This document shows, piece by piece, positions 54,815 to 63,601 of a stretch of 64,000 nt of DNA. Source of the DNA: JALZUE01 sp051251725 (GTDB lineage Bacteria > Pseudomonadota > Gammaproteobacteria > Enterobacterales > Alteromonadaceae); assembly GCA_051251725.1 (NCBI GenBank), contig JBPOFN010000002.1, positions 1 to 64,000 on the forward strand, written 5' to 3'. The number at the start of each line of letters is the position of its first letter. Within the stretch, counting starts at the first letter, position 1. The notes under the pieces were generated by a model. It saw nothing but the letters and a program-made list of their open reading frames with translations, did not search any database and was not told the DNA's origin. The translations under genes were made by a program, and so were the position numbers.

Positions 54815-57800
54815 TTAAAATTTATGTTTAACACTTAAGAAGTATTTAGGACCTGTACTTGAGATAAGCGTTGGCGTGTTATCGATAGAACGGGTCATAT
54901 ACTGAGCTTCATCTAATACGTTTAACGCTTTAAATGAAACTGAAGTATTTTTGCTAAATTTATACTTAGCGTTAAAGTCTAAGTACTCAAACGGTTCAAC
55001 ATAACGATTTGCTGCTGCACCTGAGTTAGGTTGATAGTACTTAGACCGTGTTTTATATAAAACACGAAATGATACGTCATCCCCTTCCCAATAGACTGAA
55101 CCAGAAAATACATTTTTAGAAAAACCGAATAAGTTTGCCGCGGCAACATTTTCAAAACCGGCTTGTTCTAAGTTACCATCTAAATCATACGTGTTACCAA
55201 ACTTACCATCTTCATTTTTAAATGATGAATTGGCATAGTTATAAGAGCCCTTCATACCTAAACCATTAAATGGCGCCGGTAACTCAGTAAAATGATGTTG
55301 CGCTGATATTTCAATACCACGTAAATAAGCAGCATCATCAGTATAAGTATTCGTTTGAAGATCAACAGCAATAGATTCGCCATCAATCACCATATCTTCT
55401 TGTATAGTAATACTTCTAAAGTTAGCTTCAAATTGCTTACCATAAAAGGCTAATGACACAGCAGTATCAAGTGATGGATACCACTCAAATGAAACATCAA
55501 GGTTATTAGACATTAATGGTTCTAAGTAAGGGTTACCACCGTATACTTCAGAGATTAACTCATTAGGATCAGTAACAGGTTCATCACCATCACTTTCTTT
55601 AAGAACTCTACCTGCACTCATATCCAATAATTGTGGACGAGACATAGCGCGATAAGCCGCGGTTCTAATTAAGAACTCTTCACTATAATGAAAAGTAATA
55701 TTAGCACTCGGTAAAACAGTGGTCACATCATGCTTTTGGATATTAGTTGTTAAAACATTTTCACCCGCAGCATCTTTAACTTCTTCTAATGCATAAGTAT
55801 TTAGATCAGAATCAGTAGGGTCAACAGTTTCCTCGATGGTATATTCATTTAAATAACCTAATGATTCCACCTCAGTGCGAATAACCCGAACACCAAAATT
55901 ACCAGTTACCGGTAAACCAAAAAGTTCACTTTCAAAGTTGGCCATAGCATAAATTGCGAAGGTATCTTCTTGAACGTTTACATCACCAGTAGAGCGACGA
56001 TCTTTTTTCGGGCCTAAATCGGTAAAGCTTCTATCTTCGTTTGCTTGCGAAAGAGAACCATAACCACACTTACCATCAAATTGGGCAAATTGACCGCCTT
56101 GCAAACCATCACCGCTTTCACTTGATAACCATTCAGGGTTATTCCAACCCACAAAACAATTTTCAATTAATAAACCAACTTCAGTGGCGTCTTTAGTTTT
56201 ATATTCATCAAGTTCGCTACCATCATTAGGATCAATAGCAACATCATCATCTAAATCAGACCATAAAGATGCTTCTGAATAGCGAACACCTGCTTTTAGA
56301 TTAGTAAAAAAATCACCATCCATAGCGTATTCAAGATCAATCTTGGCAGAGTTAACACGGTTAATACGTTCTTCTACTTCACGTTCGTATTTACCTTCAC
56401 CGCCAACCCATGCTTCTGGGTTAGTTGGATCAAAAGCAGTAGAAGAATCATAACCGGCATCACCTACGCCATTATAATCGGCATCTAAGAATTTTAATTC
56501 CGCCATACGATGTTCACGTGTATCTAAACTGTAGTTACCATAAACACCGCTGTTAATACGTGATTTAAAACTGGTACGATCACGATGAGATTTTGAATAT
56601 GACAAGTCACCTTTAATCACTAAATCATCAGTAATATAATGCTTAACTTCTAAACCAAAACCGTTATAACTTTCGTCTTCTTCACGGTAATAACCTTGAG
56701 TTTCGAATTTAGCGCTACCTTCACGGTAAAGTAAGTTCATATTCTCATCAATGACGTGATTTTGTAAATTACGACGAGCAGAAGTAACAATGAAATCATG
56801 ACGATTTTCAGAATAATGATTATCTGAATATTCAACATCTAAGTTAATATCCCAAGCATCATTTGGTTGCCATTGAAGTGTAGTAACCAGCGCTTCACGG
56901 AAGTCTTCTTCTTCCATGTTTCGGTAAGTCCAGCTTGAAGGCGTTAAAAACACTTTGCCTGCTTGGTAATCACCAAGATTATTCGCCGTAATCCCCTGAT
57001 TAGTACCAGGATAATTATCTTCACAATCGTCAACGTCATTAACTGGCGTACCATCGGCTAAATGAGTTGCACAAGCATACATAGTAGAACTTGTTAACAT
57101 ACTTTCTTCAGGGTTAGAAGAATCTGTACGTTGGTAACCTAAGGTAAAACCTATATCCCCTAAGTTATCCGTTTCAAATTGCCTAACTAATGATGCAGTT
57201 ACTTTATTACCGATACCACTATCACCATCAAGGTGTGATGAATGAGAATTATAAATGCCACCTAATTCAATTGAGGTAACGTTTTCGCCATAAGTAAGCG
57301 CTCGTAGTGAGTCGATATTAATCGTACCGGCTACACCGCCTTCAACGATGTCTGCTTGTTGTGACTTATAAACAATTATGTCGTTAACTAATTCAGATGG
57401 GAATTTTTTAAAGTTAACGGCGCGAGAATAACCAGCACTGGTTACTGTACGGCCATTAAAAGTAGCATAACCAAGAAATGGGCCCATACCACGAATAGAG
57501 GTTTCAGAACTACTACCTTTACCACGGTGACCAGATACCGAGGTAATATTTTCAATAACATCCGAAACAGACAACCCTGGTAACTCACCAAAGTCAGCGG
57601 CTGAAATACCATCAGTGATCGCGGCAGTATTTTTCTTAATATTAAGTGAACGTGACATAGTGCCACGCATTCCTTTTACTTCAATAACTTCGACTTCTTC
57701 AGCTACTTGATCTGTTTTCTGTGCTTCTGCAGCATACGTAGGCATTGCCATTAAAGAAGCGAAAGCGGTTGCAGCTAAAGCACTTTTACTAAATTTTCCA

Positions 57801-57856
57801 CTTTTCTGTTCTAGAATAGCAGAACTTATTTTATTAAGTTTGGCTTTGGTTAACAT
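54815..57856 (-). CDS. TonB-dependent receptor for alginate oligosaccharides
   Basis: A 1013-residue outer-membrane receptor of the long polysaccharide type. It has an extended signal sequence (cleaved near MPTYAAEA), a TonB-box-like EEVEVIEVKGM, the plug domain (~75-190: ISAADFGELPGLSVSDVIEN, SIRGMGPFLGYATFNGRTV, VEGGVAGTINI) and a barrel ending in YFLSVKHKF. Cys pairs in long loops (YACATHLADG, DCEDNYPG, NCFVGWN, KCGYGS) are likely surface disulfides. It leads the operon with PL6, kdgF and the importer, so oligo-alginate uptake is a strong inference. Confidence 0.9.
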   Translation of the reverse strand: MLTKAKLNKISSAILEQKSGKFSKSALAATAFASLMAMPTYAAEAQKTDQVAEEVEVIEVKGMRGTMSRSLNIKKNTAAITDGISAADFGELPGLSVSDVIENITSVSGHRGKGSSSETSIRGMGPFLGYATFNGRTVTSAGYSRAVNFKKFPSELVNDIIVYKSQQADIVEGGVAGTINIDSLRALTYGENVTSIELGGIYNSHSSHLDGDSGIGNKVTASLVRQFETDNLGDIGFTLGYQRTDSSNPEESMLTSSTMYACATHLADGTPVNDVDDCEDNYPGTNQGITANNLGDYQAGKVFLTPSSWTYRNMEEEDFREALVTTLQWQPNDAWDINLDVEYSDNHYSENRHDFIVTSARRNLQNHVIDENMNLLYREGSAKFETQGYYREEDESYNGFGLEVKHYITDDLVIKGDLSYSKSHRDRTSFKSRINSGVYGNYSLDTREHRMAELKFLDADYNGVGDAGYDSSTAFDPTNPEAWVGGEGKYEREVEERINRVNSAKIDLEYAMDGDFFTNLKAGVRYSEASLWSDLDDDVAIDPNDGSELDEYKTKDATEVGLLIENCFVGWNNPEWLSSESGDGLQGGQFAQFDGKCGYGSLSQANEDRSFTDLGPKKDRRSTGDVNVQEDTFAIYAMANFESELFGLPVTGNFGVRVIRTEVESLGYLNEYTIEETVDPTDSDLNTYALEEVKDAAGENVLTTNIQKHDVTTVLPSANITFHYSEEFLIRTAAYRAMSRPQLLDMSAGRVLKESDGDEPVTDPNELISEVYGGNPYLEPLMSNNLDVSFEWYPSLDTAVSLAFYGKQFEANFRSITIQEDMVIDGESIAVDLQTNTYTDDAAYLRGIEISAQHHFTELPAPFNGLGMKGSYNYANSSFKNEDGKFGNTYDLDGNLEQAGFENVAAANLFGFSKNVFSGSVYWEGDDVSFRVLYKTRSKYYQPNSGAAANRYVEPFEYLDFNAKYKFSKNTSVSFKALNVLDEAQYMTRSIDNTPTLISSTGPKYFLSVKHKF

Positions 57857-57918
57857 GGTTATAATCTCTCTTGCTATTATTTATTTTTTTGTACTGACAA
57901 CTCAATTTACTACCCACC

Positions 57919-58016
57919 TACCAATCTGTCAACCAATTTATAACCAACAACAAACCAATTAACCTACCAATTGGTTTTGCAAGATTACAATCATTGGTTT
58001 GCTAAGCTTACCAATT
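57919..58016. promoter_or_regulatory. Cluster of ACCAAT operator-like motifs between the TonB receptor and regulator genes
   Basis: TACCAAT occurs at 57919, 57965 and 58009. The middle one is inside an inverted repeat AACCAATT (57953-57960) / AATTGGTT (57969-57976) with a palindromic core ACCAATTGGT. TGTCAACCAAT at 57927-57937 recurs exactly upstream of the DEH reductase gene (60277-60287). FadR-type GntR regulators bind short palindromes of this TGGT/ACCA kind, so these are likely its sites. Confidence 0.6.
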
Positions 58017-58155
58017 TGACATAGGATAAAACATTACTATATGATGTTTAATTAATAGACTAATTACATAGTTTTTCCATAAACCCCATAAAAATAATTA
58101 ACGTTGTTAAATAGCAAATACGCTATTGGACTTACCAAAAGAGTTAGGAAGTCAT

Positions 58156-58899
58156 ATGAAAAACCGTCGTTTGTTTTGGCATATTGTCGATAAAATAGAA
58201 GCATCAATTGACGCTGGCACATATCCTCCTGGTAGTCGTCTACCAGCAGAAAGAGTTTTAGCCGAAACATTTGAAGTTAGCCGTCCAACCATCAGAGAAG
58301 CGATTATTGCTTTAGAAGTAAGAGGACGCGTTGAAGTTAAAACAAGTTCAGGTGTTTATGTTTTAGATAACGGCAAAAGCAATGCCGATAATTCAAACAT
58401 TAGTGCTTTTGAATTAACCCAAGCACGGGCATTAATTGAAGGCGAAGCGGCGGCATTAGCCGCCTCGTCAATTACCGAAGAAGAATTAGCAGCGCTTGAT
58501 AATACCTTAATAGCAATGGAAAACGGTATTGACGCTGAGCAAGCTGATAAAACCTTCCATATGATTATCTCTGCTGCTACAAGAAATAAAGCTGTGCAAG
58601 GGGCAATAAGTCGCTTATGGGAGCTTAGACAGTCTGATAGCGGTATTAAAGATGCTTATCAAGGCGTCTGTAATCAAAGTGACGCTGATCGAACACAAGA
58701 GCACAGAGATATCTACAATGCGTTAAAAAATAAAGACTCAGTTAGTGCTCGTGCTGCCATGCATTTTCATTTCAACCGTCTGATTAATGCTTTGTTTGAT
58801 GCTAGTGAAGCAAAAGCACTTGAAGAAATAAAGCGTCAAACCAATGAAACTAGAGGTTTATATTCACTTCATCATGTAGTTAAAACACCACTAAGTTAA
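58156..58899 (+). CDS. GntR family (FadR subfamily) regulator of alginate catabolism
   Basis: The 247-residue protein has an N-terminal winged helix (HIVDKIEASIDAGTYPPGSR, LPAERVLAETFEVSRPTIRE, ~8-75) and a C-terminal FCD ligand domain (~90-235) with HMIISAATRN and HRDIYNALKNKDSVSARAAMHFH. ATG at 58156 is chosen over TTG at 58126 because AGGAAG precedes it at good spacing. It is divergent from the alginate operon and convergent with the DEH reductase gene. The ligand is probably a pathway sugar acid such as KDG or KDPG, by analogy to family members; not shown by sequence. Confidence 0.88.
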   Translation: MKNRRLFWHIVDKIEASIDAGTYPPGSRLPAERVLAETFEVSRPTIREAIIALEVRGRVEVKTSSGVYVLDNGKSNADNSNISAFELTQARALIEGEAAALAASSITEEELAALDNTLIAMENGIDAEQADKTFHMIISAATRNKAVQGAISRLWELRQSDSGIKDAYQGVCNQSDADRTQEHRDIYNALKNKDSVSARAAMHFHFNRLINALFDASEAKALEEIKRQTNETRGLYSLHHVVKTPLS

Positions 58900-59339
58900 T
58901 TCCAAACTTATACTGACTTTTTATTTATAACAATTAGTGGTTACTGCTCATTGTTATAAATAAAGGTCAACATAAACTACCCTCACTTCTTAGCCATCAC
59001 TTAATGCCTAAAGCCTAAAGCTTAATGCTTATTGCTTATTGCTTATTGCTTATTGCTTAAAGCTTAATGCTTAATGCTTAATGCTTAATGCTTAAAGCTT
59101 ATTGCTTAAAGCTTATTGCTTAAAGCTTATCGCCTAAAGCTTATCGCCTAAAGCTTATTGCTTAAAGCTTATGCCTAAAGCTTATTTACCTTTGCTGTAA
59201 ACCATTTTGTAATACGTTCTGTCAGCAATGTTTGAATTAGTAACACTTTGTTAGTAATTCAACGATATAAGATAATTAGGGTTAAACATAGATGTGATTT
59301 TTCTCAGTGACTATCTTTCAGACATAAATTTCAGACATA
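58900..59339. other. Gene-free region holding the heptamer array
   Basis: Between the regulator stop and the terminator of the DEH reductase gene there is no gene. The main content is the 7-bp array at 59001-59181. A short direct repeat TTTCAGACATAAA occurs twice around 59317-59341. Confidence 0.6.
59001..59181. repeat. 7-bp tandem repeat array
   Basis: 24 consecutive heptamers (59001-59168), then a 6-mer and one more heptamer. The consensus is YTAWWGC, with variants TTAATGC, TTATTGC, TTAAAGC, CTAAAGC and TTATCGC. Some alternate in 14-bp pairs (TTATTGC-TTAAAGC, TTATCGC-CTAAAGC). It lies between convergent genes and is not coding. Confidence 0.9.
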
Positions 59340-59365
59340 AAAAAACCGCTCGCAAGCGGTTTTTT
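59340..59365. terminator. Bidirectional terminator after the DEH reductase gene
   Basis: AAAAAACCGCT / AGCGGTTTTTT with loop CGCA, T runs on both strands, 34 bp past the reductase stop. Confidence 0.93.
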
Positions 59366-59398
59366 ATGTCATCAACAAGCGTTAATGCATGGGTAGTA

Positions 59399-60148
59399 TT
59401 AAGAAAATACTAAACCAGCATTAATGTCAACGTTATTACCAGTCATGTAAGAAGCATCATCGCTAGCTAAAAAGCCAACTAATTTAGCTACTTCTTGTGA
59501 AGTACCTTCACGTTTAAGTGCAGTCATACCAGCAACAGCTGTACGTACGGCATCTTTAGTGAAAGTATCATGGAAACCAGTACTGATCATGCCTGGGCAT
59601 AAAGAGTTAACACGAATACCTTTAGGACCTAATTCTTTCGCTAAACCACGTGTAAAGCTAGTTACTGCGCCTTTTGATGCTGCATAAGCAACAGAACCTG
59701 GGCCACCACCATCACGAGCTGCTTGTGATGAGAAAGTAACAATTGCACTACCTTCAGATAAATGAGGAATAACAGCATTACACATCATAAATAATGACTT
59801 AAGGTTAACGTCCATTACGTTATCCCAATGTTCAGCAGACATTTCATCAATAGTAACTCGTGCTAATAAACCACCAGATACATGGACTAAAATATCAATT
59901 TTACCGAATGCTTCAAGTGTTGCATCAACGGTTTTTTTCACGTCAGCAGCAGAAGTTAAGTCAGCTTGAATCGCAATAGCTTTAACGCCTAATGCTTCAA
60001 TTTCTTTTACAGCACTTTGTGCTGTTTCTGCACTTGAATGGTATGTAAGTACAACGTTGGCACCTTTACTTGCCAATTCAATCGCACTAGCTCTACCTAT
60101 ATCTCTACCGCCACCAGCAACGATTGCTACTTTGCCTTTCATCGACAT
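59399..60148 (-). CDS. SDR-family DEH (4-deoxy-L-erythro-5-hexoseulose uronate) reductase
   Basis: A short-chain dehydrogenase of 249 residues: cofactor motif GGGRDIGRASA, SGG after VHV (NNAG-equivalent), catalytic Ser in TFSSQAARDG, and Tyr-Lys in YAASKGA. In alginate operons such SDRs reduce DEH to KDG with NAD(P)H; the substrate is inferred from context. ATG at 60148 is preferred to 60175 because GGAG lies 8 bp upstream. It has its own terminator and an upstream TGTCAACCAAT shared with the operon promoter region. Confidence 0.85.
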   Translation of the reverse strand: MSMKGKVAIVAGGGRDIGRASAIELASKGANVVLTYHSSAETAQSAVKEIEALGVKAIAIQADLTSAADVKKTVDATLEAFGKIDILVHVSGGLLARVTIDEMSAEHWDNVMDVNLKSLFMMCNAVIPHLSEGSAIVTFSSQAARDGGGPGSVAYAASKGAVTSFTRGLAKELGPKGIRVNSLCPGMISTGFHDTFTKDAVRTAVAGMTALKREGTSQEVAKLVGFLASDDASYMTGNNVDINAGLVFS

Positions 60149-60690
60149 AAAATTCTCCAATAATATAAAATTCAAATAAGTTAGCTAACTAGGAAGTATC
60201 ACAAGTTCCGCACAACCTATTACTTAAAAAACGTTTAGTTAGCTTCAGTTGTAAAAGTAACTAACTTTGCCACTTATGTCAACCAATAACTACCTTTTTT
60301 GTAATACCAATATACAAAAACAAACAACCACAAGGTAAGTTGAAAATATTTATAAAATAATCTGTAATAGTTATAGTCGCTATTGGCTAAAGATCAATAG
60401 CGCAATAACCATACAAACATTCATTCTATTCAATTTTTTAACTTTAGCCACCAGTATAGTCGTAACTTCAAAACTAAGCTTACTGACCAATTATCTCTTT
60501 GACCAAAATGCAAGCGGAAGATAAACGGGCCAAAACTAGCAAACAGGCATTGTTAGATAAAACAGCCAAATTCAGCACTTAAGCGTTTGAATTAATCTCT
60601 AAGTGATATTGGTTTAATCTCAACACTAACCTGCTCATCACCATTTAAAGTGACAAGTATGGTCATGTATATTTTGTCCTGATATAAAAA
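60149..60690. other. Intergenic region upstream of the reductase gene, possible gene remnants
   Basis: It holds the reductase promoter, with TGTCAACCAAT at 60277-60287. Between ~60420 and 60670 short coding-looking pieces occur on the minus strand, including the 24-codon frame listed separately, but nothing I can assign to a family. Confidence 0.4.
60592..60666 (-). pseudogene. Possible 3' remnant of a lost gene (24 codons)
   Basis: ATG at 60666 to TAA at 60592 encodes a 24-residue peptide ending LNGDEQVSVEIKPISLRD, which looks like the end of a beta-rich secreted protein. No ribosome binding site or upstream frame continues it. It could be a leftover of a lyase or binding-protein gene once in this locus, or chance. 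Confidence 0.25.
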
Positions 60691-60716
60691 AAGCCAGTTA
60701 GAAATCTAACTGGCTT
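60691..60716 (-). terminator. Terminator after the triplicated-domain lipoprotein gene
   Basis: AAGCCAGTTAGA / TCTAACTGGCTT (12-bp arms) with a T run following on the minus strand. Confidence 0.92.
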
Positions 60717-60766
60717 ATCAATCAAACTAATTCAGTTTAATTATAACAACTTCATTAAACTGCTGC

Positions 60767-63304
60767 TTAGAATAAAGTTGAATCTAAGTTATCAAAGTAA
60801 CTATAAGTACCGCTAGAGCCATTATCACCAACATAAAGTGCCATTAGCGTTGGCGCGCCAGTATCATTTTCAGCCACTAAAGGAACCGCTGTACCACCAT
60901 CGTCATACGTTGTGTAATCAGTGCCATCAATATTAATGGTAATTGCATGTGAAGCATCCCAAGAAATAGTCACGTCAATCCAAGTATCTTTGTCATACGA
61001 AGCAAGATCTTTTTGATTACCATCTTGATCTCTGAACTTAATTTTAGAGCCAAACACAAGCTCAGTGTAACGCGAGCTTGAAGAACCGCCTTCTGATGTA
61101 CCTAAGTAGATATAAGTCGATTTTACGTAGCCTGCTGTCGGAATAAAGACTGAGATAGAAACTGAACCACTATCTGCTGCGCCACCCGAAAATTCACGAC
61201 TTACCACAGGTTTAGTGTTGCCATTATCTGTACCTGCACTATCTTCTAAGTACAAAGAAAAACTATCTTTCGCTTCATCATCGCTTATTTCAGCAAGCGT
61301 CAAAGTCCCATCAACATTACTCGCTGTGTAAGCCGAATTCGTTGCTATTTGAACACCATCAGCATAACCTTCAAAATCATCAGTAATGGTTGGCGCTGCA
61401 GCTACATCAAACAAATCAGAATCTAAATCATCAAAGTAACTATAAGTACCGCTAGAGCCATTATCACCAACATAAAGTGCGACTAAAGTTGGCGCGCCGG
61501 TATCATTTTCGGCTACTAATGGAACCGCTGTGCCGCCATCGTCATAAGAGGTGTAATCAGTGCCATCAATGTTAATAGTAATCGCATGTGAAGCGTCCCA
61601 AGAAATGATTACATCAATCCAAGTATCTTTGTCATACGAAGCTAAATCTTTTTGATTGCCGTCTTGATCTCTAAACTTAATTTTAGAGCCAAACACAAGC
61701 TCAGTGTAGCGCGAGCTTGAAGAACCACCTTCTGACGTACCTAAGTAGACATAAGTCGATTTAACATAACCATCAGTTGGAATATAGACTGAGATAGAAA
61801 CTGAGCCGCTATCAGCAGCGCCATTAGTAAATGCACGACTTACTACCGGTTTAGTGTTGCCATTATCTGTACCCGCACTATCTTCTAAGTACAAAGAAAA
61901 ACTATCTTTCGCTTGATCATCGCTTATTTCAGCAAGCGTTAAAGTGCCATCAACATTACTCACTGTGTAAGCCAAATTCGTTGCTATTTGAACTCCATCA
62001 GCATAACCTTCAAAGTCATCAGTAATGGTTTCAGGAAGTGGCACATCAAACAAATCTGAATCTAAATCATCAAAGTAACTATAAGTACCGCTAGAGCCAT
62101 TATCACCAACATAAAGTGCCATTAGCGTTGGCGCGCCAGTATCATTTTCAGCTTCTAATGGAACCGCTGTGCCGCCATCGTCATAAGAGGTGTAATCAGT
62201 GCCATCAATGTTAATAGTAATCGCATGTGAAGCATCCCAAGAAATGGTGACATCAATCCAAGTATCTTTGTCATACGAAGCTAAATCTTTTTGATTGCCG
62301 TCTTGATCTCTGAACTTAATTTTAGAGCCAAACACAAGCTCAGTGTAGCGAGAGCTTGAAGAACCGCCTTCTGAAGTACCTAGGTAGATATAAGTCGATT
62401 TAACATAACCCGCTGTTGGAATAAAAACAGAAACAGAAACTGAGCCGCTATCAGCTGCGCCATCAGTAAATGCGCGACTTACTACCGGTTTAGTGTTGCC
62501 ATTATCTGTACCTGCACTATCTTCTAAGTACAAAGAAAAACCATCTTTAGCTTCAACATCACTTATTTCAGCGAGCGTTAAAGTGCCATCAACATTACTC
62601 ACAGTGTAAGCCGAATTTGTTGCTATTTGAACACCATCAGCATAACTTTCAAAATCATCGGTAATGGCATTAGGGTCTACATAACCACCTGCAATTACAA
62701 CATCAGAATCACCGGTAATTGTCGCGGTAAAACCACGGTCATCTTTGTAGGCAACAGATACTGACACGGCATTGCCAATGTCAGCAGCATCAATAACGTA
62801 TTTATTACCTGTTGCTACACCTGCACCAGTCCAAGTATAAACGGGTGTCGAAGTAAGGTAACCATCACTATCAGAAATAAAAGCAGATAATGTTTCACCT
62901 ACGGTTGCAGTACCAGCAACAGTAATTTCACCTAATGTGTCTACATCACTTAATACCGCATCAGTTGCTTCTGATCTAATTTGTGAAAAATATCCATCAT
63001 TATCAGTATAAGCAACACGTACTCTAATCTCTGAACCTAGTTCATTGGTTGTCAATGTGTAGCTAGATGCCGTAGCTCCAGAAATATAGGCATCATCAGC
63101 CAACCAAGCGTAAGTAACGGCAGAACCTGAATGGCCATTAGCGTCTGATAACGAAGCCGATAATGTTGCCCCTATTTCTACTTCATCTTCGAAACCAATG
63201 GTAACTAGGCCGGCAGAATCGCCGGTAGCACCTTTATACTCATGTTCATCACAAGCACTTAATGTAAGTACTAGCGCTGAAATAGCTAATAGTTTATTAC
63301 TCAT
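60767..63304 (-). CDS. Lipoprotein with two Ig-like modules and three near-identical 213-residue domains
   Basis: The 845-residue product starts at ATG 63304; the earlier in-frame Met (63415) lacks a signal sequence fit, whereas this one gives a lipoprotein signal (VLTLSACDEH, lipid-attached Cys17). Two ~80-residue Ig-like modules follow (VEIGATLSASLSDANGHSG; ATVGETLSAFISDSDGY). Then three 213-residue beta-sandwich-like domains each begin TDDFEGYADGVQIATN (with small variants) and end GTYSYFDDLDSDLF. Conserved blocks YIYLGTSEGGSSSSRYTELV and ITINIDGTDYT suggest a concanavalin/LamG-like carbohydrate-binding fold. No catalytic motif is seen. It lies beside the alginate genes, so surface alginate capture is a reasonable guess. 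Confidence 0.8.
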   Translation of the reverse strand: MSNKLLAISALVLTLSACDEHEYKGATGDSAGLVTIGFEDEVEIGATLSASLSDANGHSGSAVTYAWLADDAYISGATASSYTLTTNELGSEIRVRVAYTDNDGYFSQIRSEATDAVLSDVDTLGEITVAGTATVGETLSAFISDSDGYLTSTPVYTWTGAGVATGNKYVIDAADIGNAVSVSVAYKDDRGFTATITGDSDVVIAGGYVDPNAITDDFESYADGVQIATNSAYTVSNVDGTLTLAEISDVEAKDGFSLYLEDSAGTDNGNTKPVVSRAFTDGAADSGSVSVSVFIPTAGYVKSTYIYLGTSEGGSSSSRYTELVFGSKIKFRDQDGNQKDLASYDKDTWIDVTISWDASHAITINIDGTDYTSYDDGGTAVPLEAENDTGAPTLMALYVGDNGSSGTYSYFDDLDSDLFDVPLPETITDDFEGYADGVQIATNLAYTVSNVDGTLTLAEISDDQAKDSFSLYLEDSAGTDNGNTKPVVSRAFTNGAADSGSVSISVYIPTDGYVKSTYVYLGTSEGGSSSSRYTELVFGSKIKFRDQDGNQKDLASYDKDTWIDVIISWDASHAITINIDGTDYTSYDDGGTAVPLVAENDTGAPTLVALYVGDNGSSGTYSYFDDLDSDLFDVAAAPTITDDFEGYADGVQIATNSAYTASNVDGTLTLAEISDDEAKDSFSLYLEDSAGTDNGNTKPVVSREFSGGAADSGSVSISVFIPTAGYVKSTYIYLGTSEGGSSSSRYTELVFGSKIKFRDQDGNQKDLASYDKDTWIDVTISWDASHAITINIDGTDYTTYDDGGTAVPLVAENDTGAPTLMALYVGDNGSSGTYSYFDNLDSTLF
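60770..62662 (-). repeat. Three tandem 639-bp repeats inside the lipoprotein gene
   Basis: Landmark CAAAGTAACTATAAGTACCG occurs at 60793, 61432 and 62071, exactly 639 bp (213 codons) apart. Copies differ by scattered, mostly silent changes, so the duplication is recent or homogenised. Boundaries are approximate. Confidence 0.9.
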
Positions 63305-63380
63305 ATCTCTCGTTTCCTTTATATTTTTTATAATGTCATCGATAAAAACTGCTATATAACTATAAAAATAAATATAAAAC

Positions 63381-63400
63381 AGTATCAATTGGTCAATACA
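63381..63400. promoter_or_regulatory. Operator-like CAATTGGT upstream of the lipoprotein gene
   Basis: ATCAATTGGTCAA, with CAATTGGT at 63386-63393, 82 bp before the start at 63304. The same core is in the palindrome near the GntR gene (57967-57976), suggesting shared control. Confidence 0.4.
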
Positions 63401-63565
63401 TTTAAGTTTAAGCACAAATCAAAACTTTGCATTTAAAATTAAACTATATAACAACAATATGATAAATAGACACTCAAATGTCAAGCCAAAAATAAACCAA
63501 AACACATAAATTGTTATTACCAAATAAATTACCACAACAAAACCAATAAATTACATACGTAAAAA

Positions 63566-63584
63566 AAGCGACACTAGGTCGCTT
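63566..63584 (-). terminator. Terminator of the right-edge gene
   Basis: AAGCGAC / GTCGCTT with a 5-nt loop, followed on the minus strand by T7. It lies 18 bp past the stop of the partial gene. The rest of 63305-63601 is AT-rich with no gene. Confidence 0.85.
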
Positions 63585-63601
63585 ATTTTATCAGCACAGA
63601 G

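Noticed and set aside
59001..59181. CRISPR array
   Set aside because: The unit is 7 bp without spacers and no cas genes are near.
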